A DNA stretch of 64,000 bases from Hoplostethus atlanticus. Its lineage: Eukaryota; Chordata; Actinopteri; Trachichthyiformes; Trachichthyidae. The stretch spans positions 1,054,001-1,118,000 of the forward strand of contig JAXDDX010000087.1 in the NCBI GenBank assembly GCA_034670405.1, read 5' to 3'. The notes below the pieces were generated by a model that was not told where the DNA came from, did not search any database, and saw only the letters and a program-made list of their open reading frames with translations. Of the stretch, positions 1 through 11,300 are shown piece after piece. A program made the translations under genes and the position numbers. The first letter of the stretch is position 1. Each line of letters starts with the position of its first letter.

Positions 1-819
1 GTGTACGTTGCAGGGACTGGAACTGGACAACCAAAACTCTGTCCAATAAACAAGCTACTTGTGAGTCCATGTGACTTCTGTCTACAAACCCTGGTTGGCT
101 TGTAACTGACTGGGCAGCGTGAACTTCAATGAACCAATTGCAAAGATGCAACAAAGTGAACTTTTCAACTGTGGCTCAGACCAAAGAAAATGAACTATAG
201 GTGTTATTGCACCCTTGAGGCTTGTCGCCGAGGGAGTATCCTGGGAGAGCTGCACCAACCATGAGAATGGGGATAGAAGAGGCGGAGTGCAATTGCTGTC
301 GAACAAGGCATGCTGGTTAGGAGGGCTTTTACACTGGGGGTAGGTGATCGAGGTAATTGAGTACAAGTGAGCTGGCAAGTGTTGGCTGGCTCTGGTTGGA
401 TGGGAGACGGGAGAATGGGAGGAGGCTCATTCTGGTGCCGTCTGCTGCTGAACTTCAGCTAATGAATGAGCTCCATTTCAGGAGCCTGGTCTCTCAAAAT
501 TTTGTGCAATGGGCCTGATGTCTTGAAATGCAAAATATGCACTCCGTGCACGAGAAGTAAGAATAATACCCCACCACGAAAGGATTATGTGGTGACACAA
601 CTAGAAACAGGCAGTAGTTTGCAGTTGAAAGTAAGGGTGTGGAGGTCTGGGGCGACATTTACCCGGGTTCAATTCCAAACTCCTTGGCAGGACGTTTTCA
701 ACTGTGAGTGATGTTGAAATTTGTATTTAATCGTGACCAAAACCTCCCCTAACCAATTTGTGATGACGCTATTGTCACATAATCCAATTCATATTCAGAG
801 TTTGTGCTCATTTCACAGA

Positions 820-985
820 CTTTTACAAGACTTTTGGTTTCAGAGGCTGGTTTGGTTTTCTGACAAGGGAAAAAACAAATTCCTTTTGGCATGAAAATGG
901 TCCAATTTTAAGATACTGAATATCAGCACAAATAACAGCAACATCAGTTGCCAGCCTTCAAAAACCCATCAAGCCCAAAGGGGGC
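820..985 (+). repeat. Dispersed repeat family A, partial copy
   Basis: This stretch shares the phrases 'tttcagaggct', 'ctgacaag', a 'gaatat' block and 'caaaaacccat' in the same order as better preserved copies at 13.7, 15.5, 27.0 and 30.7 kb. It looks like a degraded right half of a hAT-like MITE. The rest of positions 1-1057 shows no splice-bounded coding exon that I recognise. Confidence 0.5.
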
Positions 986-1057
986 AGCCACACTGCTCCA
1001 TCAGGAAGCAGACAGACACAACAGATCATTGTGTGGGTGTACTGGAGTATTTTTTAA

Positions 1058-1260
1058 ACTTTATTTTTCCAGGGAAAATTGACTTACCTCTTTTCCTCCA
1101 CATTCATACAATTACACACATTCACACTAAGAGCTCACCACTACAACTGTTGGCCACTGAGTAGCTCCACTGCAGCAGGCGGGGTAGGGGTTCAGTGCCT
1201 TGCCCAAGAGCGCCTTGTTGAGGGAGGGGGACAGCGTTGACGAGCGTGTTGACCGTTCAC
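1058..1260. repeat. Degenerate dispersed repeat with 'TTTATTTTTCCAGGG' start
   Basis: It begins with an 'aaactttatttttccaggg' motif that resembles 'cctttatttaaccaggg' at about 35,355. It then contains 'ttcagtgccttgcccaagagcgcc', a phrase typical of interspersed fish repeats. The class is not certain. Confidence 0.4.
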
Positions 1261-1497
1261 ACACCGACTGAGGTAAAAAAAAGCACCTGGCGCACTAAAA
1301 CAAAATTACCACAGCTTCATTTTAGCTAGCCTCAAGCACTCCCGCCGGCGCTTCAACCAGTGGAATATGAAACTAAACACAGGCACTTGTCATTCAATAA
1401 CCAGCATACATTTAGGGAGTGAGTGTGTTATTCTTACAGAAGTGGCGGTAGAGTGCCACTCAACCCCTTATAGGGCAAGGTTGTTTTTAGCTTGCCG

Positions 1498-1544
<47 letters not shown>

Positions 1545-1560
1545 TGTGTGTGTGTGTGTA
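1498..1560. repeat. (GT)n microsatellite
   Basis: About 30 GT units with one TA interruption near 1,537. The open frames across it, on both strands, are products of the dinucleotide repeat. Confidence 0.95.
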
Positions 1561-2097
1561 GGGGGAGGGGACCGGCCAGAGTGAGAGGGGTGGATAGGTG
1601 TGCCGGATTTCCCCCAAATGGCTTTGAAGTAGGGCAGTTGCCACGGCAATCTGAAGGGACAAAACTCTCCCGAGTGGCCCTTCAAGCCGCCAGCTCCGCT
1701 GCCCTCCCACGTGCTCTCTTCCAGTTAGATGTGGGGTCCCAGCACTGCGAGGCCCATCGGTTGAAATCACGCGGCGAATGAGGGCACTTCACACGTAACC
1801 CCCCCCACCCCCCCGCCCCCCCCCGGCGACCGTCGAGTTTAATTTTGCACCGAATTTAATTTTGTTAAAATTTGTTTACCTCTATGTCAAGCCATTGTCA
1901 CCGACTGGTAATGTTTGTGTAACCTTCACAAGTGTGCAGGTGTAGAGGTAAGCCCCCACAACACAACACAGACACACACACACACTGGTGTAATTTTATT
2001 GGTCAATTACGTTTGCACATACAAGGACTTCCACTTGGGTTGCTCACATAGATTACATTAAAAGCTAATGAGTTGGAATGGAATAAACAGAGTATAA

Positions 2098-2295
2098 ATA
2101 GGTATATAGATATAGATAGATGTTAGTAGTAGTAGTGTGTTGGGATAATAACTGGAGAGTTTTAGTGTCCCGTGATGGTCTAAATACTGTTTCAGAGGCT
2201 TTTCCACCCTGACTACTACTGGCATGAAAATAATCAAATTCAAAATAACAATCTAACATTTCCATAGATATAACTGTTGCTAACTGATATAACAC
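2098..2295 (+). repeat. Dispersed repeat family A copy
   Basis: A 'tagtagtag' microsatellite is followed by 'gagagttttagtgtccc', 'gatggtctaaat' and 'tttcagaggctttt', the diagnostic phrases of family A. Orientation is plus, as in every other copy in the window. Confidence 0.65.
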
Positions 2296-2539
2296 AATAG
2301 TGATTCAAATAGTTCTAAACACCCGGTGTCAGGTAGGTCTTTCCTGAGAAAAAACCCTCTGGCGCACAGGAAGTGATGGGTTTTCCATTTCCGGTTTGTT
2401 TGGAATAAACAGAAGAAGAACTGAGTGGTTAGCATGAGCACAGATAGCCTCCGTGGCTGAACAGACAACGAAAAGAGCGCCACCTACAGAATCATCATCA
2501 ATTAACTTCAGTTTTCATATGATAGATTCCATTGTGTGC

Positions 2540-3325
2540 TCTAATATTACTGGAGTCTGCCTCAATCAGAGAGGCAGGCTCTATCGAAGTCTTTAAGTCA
2601 AGGCTAAAAACCCATTTATTCTCTCTGTCATTTGACCAGCCTTGAGGGAGTGGCTCAGTCTCTTCTCAGAGTAAGGCTAGACCAGTTAGCTCATCCTAGA
2701 TCAGGGTCCTGCCGATGGATACTAGCATCCTGCCTACATGTCCTATTCTCCTGGTCTACCTGCTCCTGTCCACTGACGCTGGTCATGTCTGTGTGAGTGA
2801 GAGTGTGTGTATGGGTGTGTGTGGGTGAGTCTCCTATCTGTTCCAGGCTGCAGCCCGGCAGAGTTGGCGTCTGCGTGGTCCCCCCTCCTAGGACGATGCT
2901 GACTGAGCGGACGTTGCGTTCTCCTATCTGGGCAGTGTTGGCGCCTGCATGGTCCCCTAGTCCTATGATGACGCTGACTGAGTTGCCGTTGCTGTGATGC
3001 CGCCCCATCAGATCTGGATGTCCCACCAAAATAAACTTTCATATATTGTGTATACGCTGCTTGCCCAAACTCGGCATCTATTGCACGCCCAACCGTCCTG
3101 GTAGGGGGATCCCTCTCTGAGTAGCCCCTCCCAAGGTTTCTCCCAATTTTCCCAGTGAGGGTTTGTGGGAGTTTTTCCTTGTCCTCTGTGAGGGTCTAAG
3201 GCTGGGGGATGTCGTGTACTAACCATTTATTATTTTCACATGTTGGGCACTGTGAAGCCCTTAGAGACTGTAACGGTGATTAAGGGCTATACAAATAAAT
3301 GTGATTTGATTTGATTTGATTTGAG
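2540..3325 (+). mobile_element. Truncated CR1/Rex1-like LINE 3' end
   Basis: The right end carries a conserved 3' segment ('ggtttctcccaattttccc', 'gggagtttttccttgtcctc', 'gggctatacaaataaatgtga') and finishes in tandem TTGAT units. Such short terminal repeats are typical of CR1/L2-clade LINEs of fish, for example Rex1. The same 3' segment recurs at 5,617-5,875. No intact reverse transcriptase remains, so this is a 5'-truncated copy. The exact family is from memory of fish LINE tails. Confidence 0.7.
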
Positions 3326-3329
3326 TGCA

Positions 3330-4628
3330 TTTATTATGGAGAGCCAAAAAGGTCAAAAAGGTTAGCCCTACCCATTTACCATCAGGCAACGTCATTACGA
3401 AAGTCTTTGACCAATCAAAATACATTATTTCCTCGAGATTGCCATTTCTAGCATCTACACCATCCCCTCTCTGTTCATGCTGAATTGTTCCCCACAAATA
3501 CAACACGGCTAATGGCAAGAGGTTAACTTTGTTGTGCAACCCTTCCCCGGGGGACCTATTTTTCCGCCTCGCCCACCTACTATCTATCCATAAGCGTACC
3601 TCACTAATTTGTGACGTGTCTATAAATGCTTTGTTAGTGACGGAGCCACCCCCGAACCTCAAACCGGCTCAAAGATCAGAGAGAAGCGCTGTCACTCGCA
3701 AATCCCCTCCGACAAACAGACGTAATTACAGGAATTAGCCTCCTATTTTGTCATTAGCCTTCACTTTCAATGAGCCAATAATGAAAAAAGAAACAAGAGT
3801 GAGAGACAAAGACTGATGTCTTTAGAGGATTTCAAGACAACCCCCCCCACACACACCTCTTAGCCCACACAATCAATTTGGTGTTTTATTAATACTATTA
3901 ATGTAGTCGAGCTTGAAGCTTTGAAGCTAAGAGAGTTTTTCTTCTGATCGGTATTGTGCTAGCGCTGATGGCTCGGCGGAGTGAATTCAAATGCACTTTG
4001 TTAGCGCCATGATGAAAATGGCAGGTTGCCTTTTAAAGCCATATTTTTTTGCGAGCGTGATTATGGGGTGTGTATTCAAATAAATGAAGCCAAAACAATG
4101 ACGCACAATCAGGACTTCATAAACCGGTGAAAGGCCATGGACAGATTAATAAGTGCTCTGCAGAAACGCGCGCGCACACACACACACACACACATAGCGG
4201 GCTCTTGGAATTACAGATATATGTGACACATTAGACAAGATTTTGTCCGGGTGCATTCTGTATCCAAATGAGAGAGAGAAAGCAGCGATCTCACCATGTA
4301 ATTTGCTGTTGATTTGTGTTTTCAACATTAATAAGGGTAATATTTACCCTCTCCTTCAGCCTGACAAGACTTGGCAGCGAGAAACAGTCGGCCTTTGTTC
4401 GGATAGAAAGAAAGACAAGGGAAATCAACACTTGGGACGTGTGAAGTATCCGTTGTGCTGTTGCTCTTGTTGAACGTGTGAAAGTTGACAGTAATGACAC
4501 TTTTGATGGGAGGCTATAAATAGCAATGAAGTTGTCAGGGATGACTGTCCGTCTGCAGAGGCTGATAAATAACGAAGATCGTAAACTTGCACATAAGCTA
4601 ACTAAGTGTAGCGGTTGTTTTCTGACTT
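3330..4628. other. No gene recognised; mostly unique sequence
   Basis: No splice-bounded coding exon is visible. Positions 3,700-4,140 are AT-rich, low in repeats and contain homeodomain-like TAAT cores, so they could be non-coding regulatory DNA. This is inference only. A short CA/CG microsatellite lies at 4,168-4,193. Confidence 0.4.
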
Positions 4629-4944
4629 TTAAAGGTGCAATATGCAACTTTTTTTTTCCAACAGGAAACATTCTACATCATCAGTCTGTGTCTGTCTGAG
4701 ACCCTGCGTGCACATGCTTAAATCCCCGTTAGCTTGCAATTAGCTTTTTTTTAGCGATGTTGGGACGTTTTGGAGGCGTGTACTGTTTTTCCTGTGGGCG
4801 TGGCATACTGGGTTGTGCCGTGTGCCGTTTCAAGGCAGACGGATCAGGGCGGGAACTTGACCAACTGAGGAGGAGGCCGGGACTAACTTTACACTTCCTG
4901 CCTGCAGCTAAAAAGTTGCATGTTGGTTCAGTTTTGTTCTTTAA
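4629..4944. mobile_element. TTAA-flanked MITE
   Basis: The element starts TTAAAGGTGCAATATGCAACTTTTT and ends with an inverted ATGCAACTTTTT block followed by TTAA. It has no coding capacity. TTAA at both ends suggests a piggyBac-type target duplication. A similar terminus (ATATGCAACTTTTTTT, inverted) occurs near 61,710-61,733. Confidence 0.5.
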
Positions 4945-5190
4945 TCTCTCAGATCAACACTAGAGGCACGCCCTAGGGCTCGTAGTTCAAACTGTGTATT
5001 ATATCAATTCATCACACACCTCATCTATTCTGTTTCATACATTTTTCTAATCTCCTTTTTCTTTTGTCAGTTAACTTCACGGTTCGACCTGCTTCTGTCC
5101 TCTGCCCTTTTATCCCATTGACTTCAATACTGCTGCATCCTGCACGCAACAAAGGATCAAATGAAAGGCACTGTGTTCAAATGCAAAATC
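4945..5190. other. Short spacer downstream of the lipase gene
   Basis: Nothing is recognised here. It separates the MITE from the poly(A) signal of the minus-strand lipase gene. Confidence 0.5.
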
Positions 5191-5196
5191 TTTATT
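5191..5196 (-). terminator. Lipase poly(A) signal AATAAA
   Basis: TTTATT on the plus strand reads AATAAA on the minus strand, 36 nt after the lipase stop codon. The 3' UTR would therefore be only about 55-65 nt, which is usual for compact pancreatic enzyme mRNAs. Confidence 0.8.
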
Positions 5197-5231
5197 GAAA
5201 GACTCTGAGCGGCGTCTCCGATCGTGGCAGA

Positions 5232-5301
5232 CTAGGCTGGGCACAGAGGCACGGACTGGACCACATTCTCGGCCACATTTTCCGTTCCGCAAAAGTGGTA
5301 G
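5232..5301 (-). CDS. pnlip: Lipase terminal coding exon
   Basis: After the acceptor 'ttgttgcag' the exon encodes [13 protein letters not shown] and ends VPLCPA before TAG. This matches the C-terminal Cys pair region of pancreatic lipases (FCSPE...LTPC in human). Confidence 0.85.
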
Positions 5302-8300
5302 CTGCAACAAAGAAAGGAGATTTAAATGTTAAAAAAACTGAGAGAGGCATGATGCAATAGCCGTTGGTAAGAGTGGTATCTACATTTTGGTGTCAATTTC
5401 AAGCAATCCAGAGGTGTCAAAAAGATTCAAAATGTTTTAAAGTTTATTGGTATTTATATTGACTTTGTAATGGTTAATTAAATTTAGTGTGTAATGGGAG
5501 GGATACTCTGAATATTTTGACTATTATATGTTTGTTTTGTGATCCAAGATACCCACTGTTCAAGTGCAGATGTCTAATATTATCTGTCTAATATTATAGA
5601 GAATATAATATTAATATCCTGCCCAAACTCGGCATCTATTGCACGCCCCACCGTCCTGGTAGGGGGGATCCCTCTCTGAGTAGCCCCTCCCAAGGTTTCT
5701 CCCAATTTTCCCTACAAGGTTTTGTGGGGAGTTTTTCCTTGTCCTCTGTGAGGGTCTAAGGCTGGGGGATGTCGTGTACTAATCATTTATATATTTTCAT
5801 ATGTTGGGCACTGTGAAGCCCTTAGAGACTGTAACGGTGATTAAGGGCTATACAGATAAATGTGATTTGATTTGATATCACCCTCTGGTAAAATTGCACT
5901 CATCATATCTCCTATAGGGGTCCAGTGTGAAAAATTTCCAAATTTCATCTGACTGCATTTTAAATCAAGATAGTCCTTCTATTTCCCAACTGATCTATGA
6001 TGAGCTCTGTGTCACCACCCAATCCCACTTCAGTCATGTTTGACCAAGTAGGACCTGAGGGGGGTGGTGGATTGCATTTACCACATAGAAGTCCCATGGT
6101 GCCCTCTAGTGGCCTCAGCAAATCCATGTCACTTTGCACAAAGAACTGACTACAGTGCAAAACCAATCGATCAGTTCTCCCAAATTTGAAGATTTTGCCT
6201 CTAAATGATCATCTGCAACATCCTTAATAAAGGTTGTTACTAACTGATACCCTGGTCTGAGGGATGATCCATTTAGAAAGACAACTGGGCCTCTTCACAT
6301 CGCCACTAGGAGGCATACAGTTAACATCAACTTGGCAGATACTGAGGCATGGAAAACTAACAGAAGAGTGTAGGACTGACAAACTGGCAAAGAATAGGTG
6401 ATGGAAAATGATGATATTTTTGCCTCCTAAGTTTATTCACCAGTAACTTTACAGGTGATATGTGGTTATTTGTATGCATTTTTTAAATAAAACCTGCCCG
6501 AAATCTGCTGGTTAATTTTGTTATCCACTTGTCACAGTAGTTTTTTTAAAATCCTCATAGGCAGGGGTCGTCAATTCACCAAATCCTAAAATGTGGCAAA
6601 GTTGCTGCATCTAATAGCATCTACCACTAAAACTGCTTATATAAATAGAAAAAGTGTACCGATGACAGATTATTATATTATTATTTGGTCAATTAGTAGA
6701 CATAGATATGGCTTCCAAATAGATTTCTGGCTTCTTTTTTTTTTTTTTTTTTTTATCAATCTTTGCCTTCTATTATAAAGATGAAAAATTGCATGATCAA
6801 ATTTGGACACAGGCTAAGGTATGGAGAAAGCCACACCTTGCCATACCCGGTTGAGGCCCATCCTGACAGGGGCCACACACTTACATCTTTTTGTCTTTTC
6901 CTCTCACCAGCTCGACCTTGGACGCGCCATACTTGGGGGCCATGGGGTTGAAGATGTGATTGTACCACCGAAATTTCACCTCCGTCACCTCTCCTACATC
7001 AGTCTCAGCATTGATGAGCAACTCGTAGACTGCCCCAGGACTCAACAAGCCCCTTGGGAAGAGATGTGGGAAAATATACATAAAATATACAAATGTGTTC
7101 TTAAATGAATAACGTGACATTTTGAATTTTATTTTGTTTTATTGTGAATGACTAGGTGACACTATCCCCGCCCTATATACAGGGACAGCTGTTAAAACAT
7201 GTAATGCTCTTACCTGTGAAGCTGATACTCCTCAGTGACTTTGTTCCCTCTAGCCAGGGCCACATACATGAAGCCTGGGTTAGGCCACCCAGGACCATCC
7301 AAGGTTACATTTGCTATGTAGCTGTAACCTAGAAATGGAATATGCCATGCAGTTACATTATTTCACCATAGCTGCCACACAGTTTCATAACATGACAATA
7401 AATACATAATTTTCCATGACTGGAGCAAAGTCACTTGCTCATTTTCTGCTTACCCTGCTGCACTGTGGTGCTCTGTGGCTGCAGCTTACCCTGCTGCATT
7501 GTGTTGCTCTGTGGCTGCTGCTTACCCTGCTGCACTGTGTTGCTCTGTGGCTGCTGCTTACCCTGCTGCACTGTGTTGCTCTGTGGCTGCTGCTTACCCT
7601 GCTGCACTGTGTTGCTCTGTGGCTGCTGCACTGTGTTGCTCTGTGGCTGCTGCTTACTCTGCTGCACTGTGTTGCTCTGTGGCTGCTGCTTACCCTGCTG
7701 CACTGTGTTGCTCTGTGGCTGCTGCACTGTGTTGCTCTGTGGCTGCTGCTTACTCTGCTGCACTGTGTTGCTCTGTGGCTGCTGCTTACCCTGCTGCACT
7801 GTGTTGCTCTGTGGCTGCTGCTTACTCTGCTGCACTGTGTTGCTCTGTGGCTGCTGCTTACCCTGCTGCACTGTGTCGCTCTCTCACTTGGCTGGCTTAA
7901 TTATGTTGCGCAGAGGACAATGCAACAGTGCCTTGACGCCAAAATAAAATCTATTCTCAAATTTATTCTCAATATAAATTTTCAACATGAGTTGAGTTGT
8001 TTGACTGAATTGGGCATTATCAAGGATCACAGAGAGAAATATCCATACAAATGCAAATTCACATTAAATTAAAATCTCTTTGATTCCCCTTTTTAGAGGA
8101 CATCCTTAGGACAGTATGGTGAGAGTACTTACGACCAAAGGGGTTGGTACTGCCTGTGTTCAGGAAGAACTTCGGCATGCCATCAGTCACAGTGTACCTG
8201 TCAGCATAGGGACCCATGAAAGGGCATTCGTCTGCACATGGGAAACACTTTCCCTGTAAAGACAAGGGCAGGGCAATGTGTGAACAATGAGCTCATTCTA

Positions 8301-11300
8301 ATAATGGTATGGAAGAAGATGCTACAGTCAAACAAGCAGATAGGAGTTTTATTTATTGAAATGATGAGGGCAGTGTTTGATGTGACTTGTTCACAAAGTT
8401 ATTATAAATTATATAAATTATAGAAGCTATGATCATGTTTTATTAGCTCATTTTATTAATTTCATACTCAGTTTTAGCATTATTCAAACGTTATGTAATG
8501 TTAGCTGGTTAGAAGGTCAAAATGCATACACATCACGCACTCATTAGCTACAGTATGTTTCTGTTAAACCGTTACACTGTGAGCTATGATGCGCTAAGCT
8601 TGTATGAATCATTTAAACAGTAATATAGTATTTATAAGTAATATAAAATAATACTTGAATCAGGGTGTTGCTTGTTGGAAAACTTTTGCTAATGCTTAGC
8701 TCATAATATAATGTAGCAAATAATAAAAATATATCAAATAAAACAATTTAAAAAGAATGTTAGTTAATGGTGGGTGACATGCACACATTTTGCCAATGAA
8801 TAAAGCCGTTAAATAATTGATACTACTAATAATGCTGCAACTGAGCAAAAAAGTTTGCTAGTTATGCAAAAAAACAAAAAAAAATTCACAGAGCTTTTGT
8901 AAAAAAAAAAAAGAGTTCCTGAGGTACTGCCTTTACCTTGTATTGATTTAATGATTGTGTAAACCTGTCAATTCAAATGTGGCCCTTGGAACACATTCCA
9001 ATAATTAAAAATCCTATCTGTGCAAACAGGGTCCAGGTACCAGTATGTGTAGTATAGAAGCGAACCTCACATGGGAAGGAATTGAAGAACAACAGTTTTA
9101 CAAGGAGATTCAACCAAACAATGTTGAAATGTTTAATCCCTCAATTCTCAAAATGAAGTTTGAGCCCCCCCAATAGCCATTTCATTTTTTGGTCTAATAT
9201 ATCTGATTAGTGCATTAATTGACTCATTTTAAGTGACTCAGCTATTCTGTTAATTACATTTCATTCATCTTTACGTCTATACTCTGAGATATCCAATTTA
9301 GGCCTTTCTCAACGTAGTTTCCCACTCCCCTGTCAACGTCTCTGGATTTTCAAGTGCACCCCAAAAAAGTAAAGGCAACAACTCCCCCCCCCCCCCCACC
9401 TCAACTTCAAAGCATCTTAGATTGCCACCTTATAAATGTGGAAAGTGAGAATGACACCGGTTTTACAGTGCTTTCTTGTGTGGGAACAGGTTGAGCGTGC
9501 GGCTGCCCACTTGGGCCGCAGGAATAACACCCCAAGCATTTACGAGGTGAACAACAAGGAGGTGATGCGGTTTCTGAACAGGGACAGTCATATGAGGTCA
9601 TGCTCGGCCTGGGCCCTGTTTGATTGGATCATGGGGACTGAAGCAGGGATAAACTGTCATTAAGACTAACAGCTGCAGACACAAGCCCTCCCCTGTAGAA
9701 GGCATGGGGGAAGCCTGCTCACATTGGCCCCCCATCACAAAAATCCAACTAACCAAAGAAACAGTTCGCAGACATATCAATGTCATACAACGGCGACAGG
9801 TGGCTGCCCCCATGCACATGCTGCTACGCTGGGGATATAGGCCCCGACTGCTTTTTTACCAACCCCTCCCCATCTCTTGTCCCATTTGATAGCCCAGAGT
9901 TCTTTTTTTTTTAAATGGAGGACACAACCTCCTCTGGATGAAGCATCCAGACACTAGACGTTTTGCTGGGAACTTTATTATGCACAAGGAATAATATTCA
10001 AGTAAAAAATCCACCTGTCTTATTAGTCTAAATCACAAAAAGGGGCTTCAACAAAGAAGAGCGTCCCCGGCTCTCCCTAGACTCTGTAGATTCACTGTAT
10101 TTGCCAAATTAATTTCAGATGTAAAATGACAAAATTGTCTCCATCCAGAGAAAGCTGTCCACCATCGTCCACCATCTCCACCATCGTCCACCAGCTCCAC
10201 CATCTCCACCATCTCCACCATCTCCACCCCTATCAGCCACTAAGAAGCAATTTAAGTCCAAGGAGTGAGCAGTTTTCTGATGTTGTGTTAGATGATTTCT
10301 GGGTAATGAAGTCCTTCAAACTTTCAAAAAATTCAAACATCTCTTGCCAAAGCGCAAGATTCTAAAATCGACTTACGGTGGCGAAACTGTCCTTGTCAGA
10401 GCAGGGGTACGCTACAAAGCCACGGTTGTTAACTATGCTCTCCTTGTAGTACTGGTAGGCTCGGATGTGGTTGCAGGCATCAAACTTCTTGGTACCTGGC
10501 AAAGGAGTGGGAAAGGTGATGACAGGGAAGTGGAGAAGGAGGGCGAGGGAGATGATGTGAGAAGAAGAGAGAGCGTTGGGTGGGAAAGAAAAAGTGAGGA
10601 GATGTGAATGCAGATTAGACAGTCTTGAATTTCAGATAGCTAAGAATGAACTAATGACCCTCTGAAGAAGGTCCGGCCATTATACATAGGCGAGCAGTGC
10701 TAGAAAGGCCAGTGGATTTGGGGTGTTTAAGAGAAGGCCATCATTTGCAGGGGATAAATAACTATTTGCCGCCTTTATTTTTAAAATCTAATAACGCTGG
10801 TTTGTACAGAAAGGGAGGTTTAGGAAAAGTCACAGAGGGACATTTGGAAAGCTGAAATATTTCAGTCCTACAACTCGAAAGACCTGTGTGGTTTTAAGGT
10901 GACAGTAAAAGATTGAGCAAAAGTAAAAAAAATAATAATAAAGATGGAGTATCTGAGAACGTGAGAAAGAGAGAGAGGCAGAAGCCCGGCAGCCATGTTG
11001 GAGACGGACATAGAAAGAGATCATGAGGTCATGTTGTTTTCTCCCCCAGTATAGGGTAAGCACCAGGCACTCCAAGACCTCCAACTATGCAACGCTGGCT
11101 CCCACTCTCCCTCTCTTATCTATAGGATCAAAAGTGGCAGATTCAGCTGTGCCCAATGCCCCGCCACCCACCCGCTGCCCAGGCACGGCACCAATGCTGC
11201 CACTTGAGCCTCGCTACTCAGCGGCACATTTCAAAAGGAGGCCACCGTCAGCCATTTCAAAAAATATTTGCTCAGATAGGTCCAACTGGAATAACGATGC

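Noticed and set aside
1434-1781. Open frames rich in Thr-His or Val-Cys
   Set aside because: They are translations of a (GT)n microsatellite.
4757-4963. 68-codon plus-strand frame
   Set aside because: It lies inside a TTAA-flanked MITE and has no recognised domain.
6885-6911. Earlier lipase donor gtgaga after GTCGAGCTG (about 6,912)
   Set aside because: It would put the last exon in the wrong frame. The gtaagt 27 nt further on restores the conserved YHFCG C-terminus.
7447-7880. CRISPR-like regular repeats
   Set aside because: Units are contiguous with no unique spacers, and the genome is vertebrate.
7416-8072. Open frames of 140-218 codons on both strands over the 36-bp array
   Set aside because: All periods are multiples of three, so frames stay open by construction, and the array is inside an intron of a well-supported gene.
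9436-9663. 75-codon plus-strand frame in lipase intron 8
   Set aside because: No homology is recognised and there is no splice context; it is antisense to an intron.
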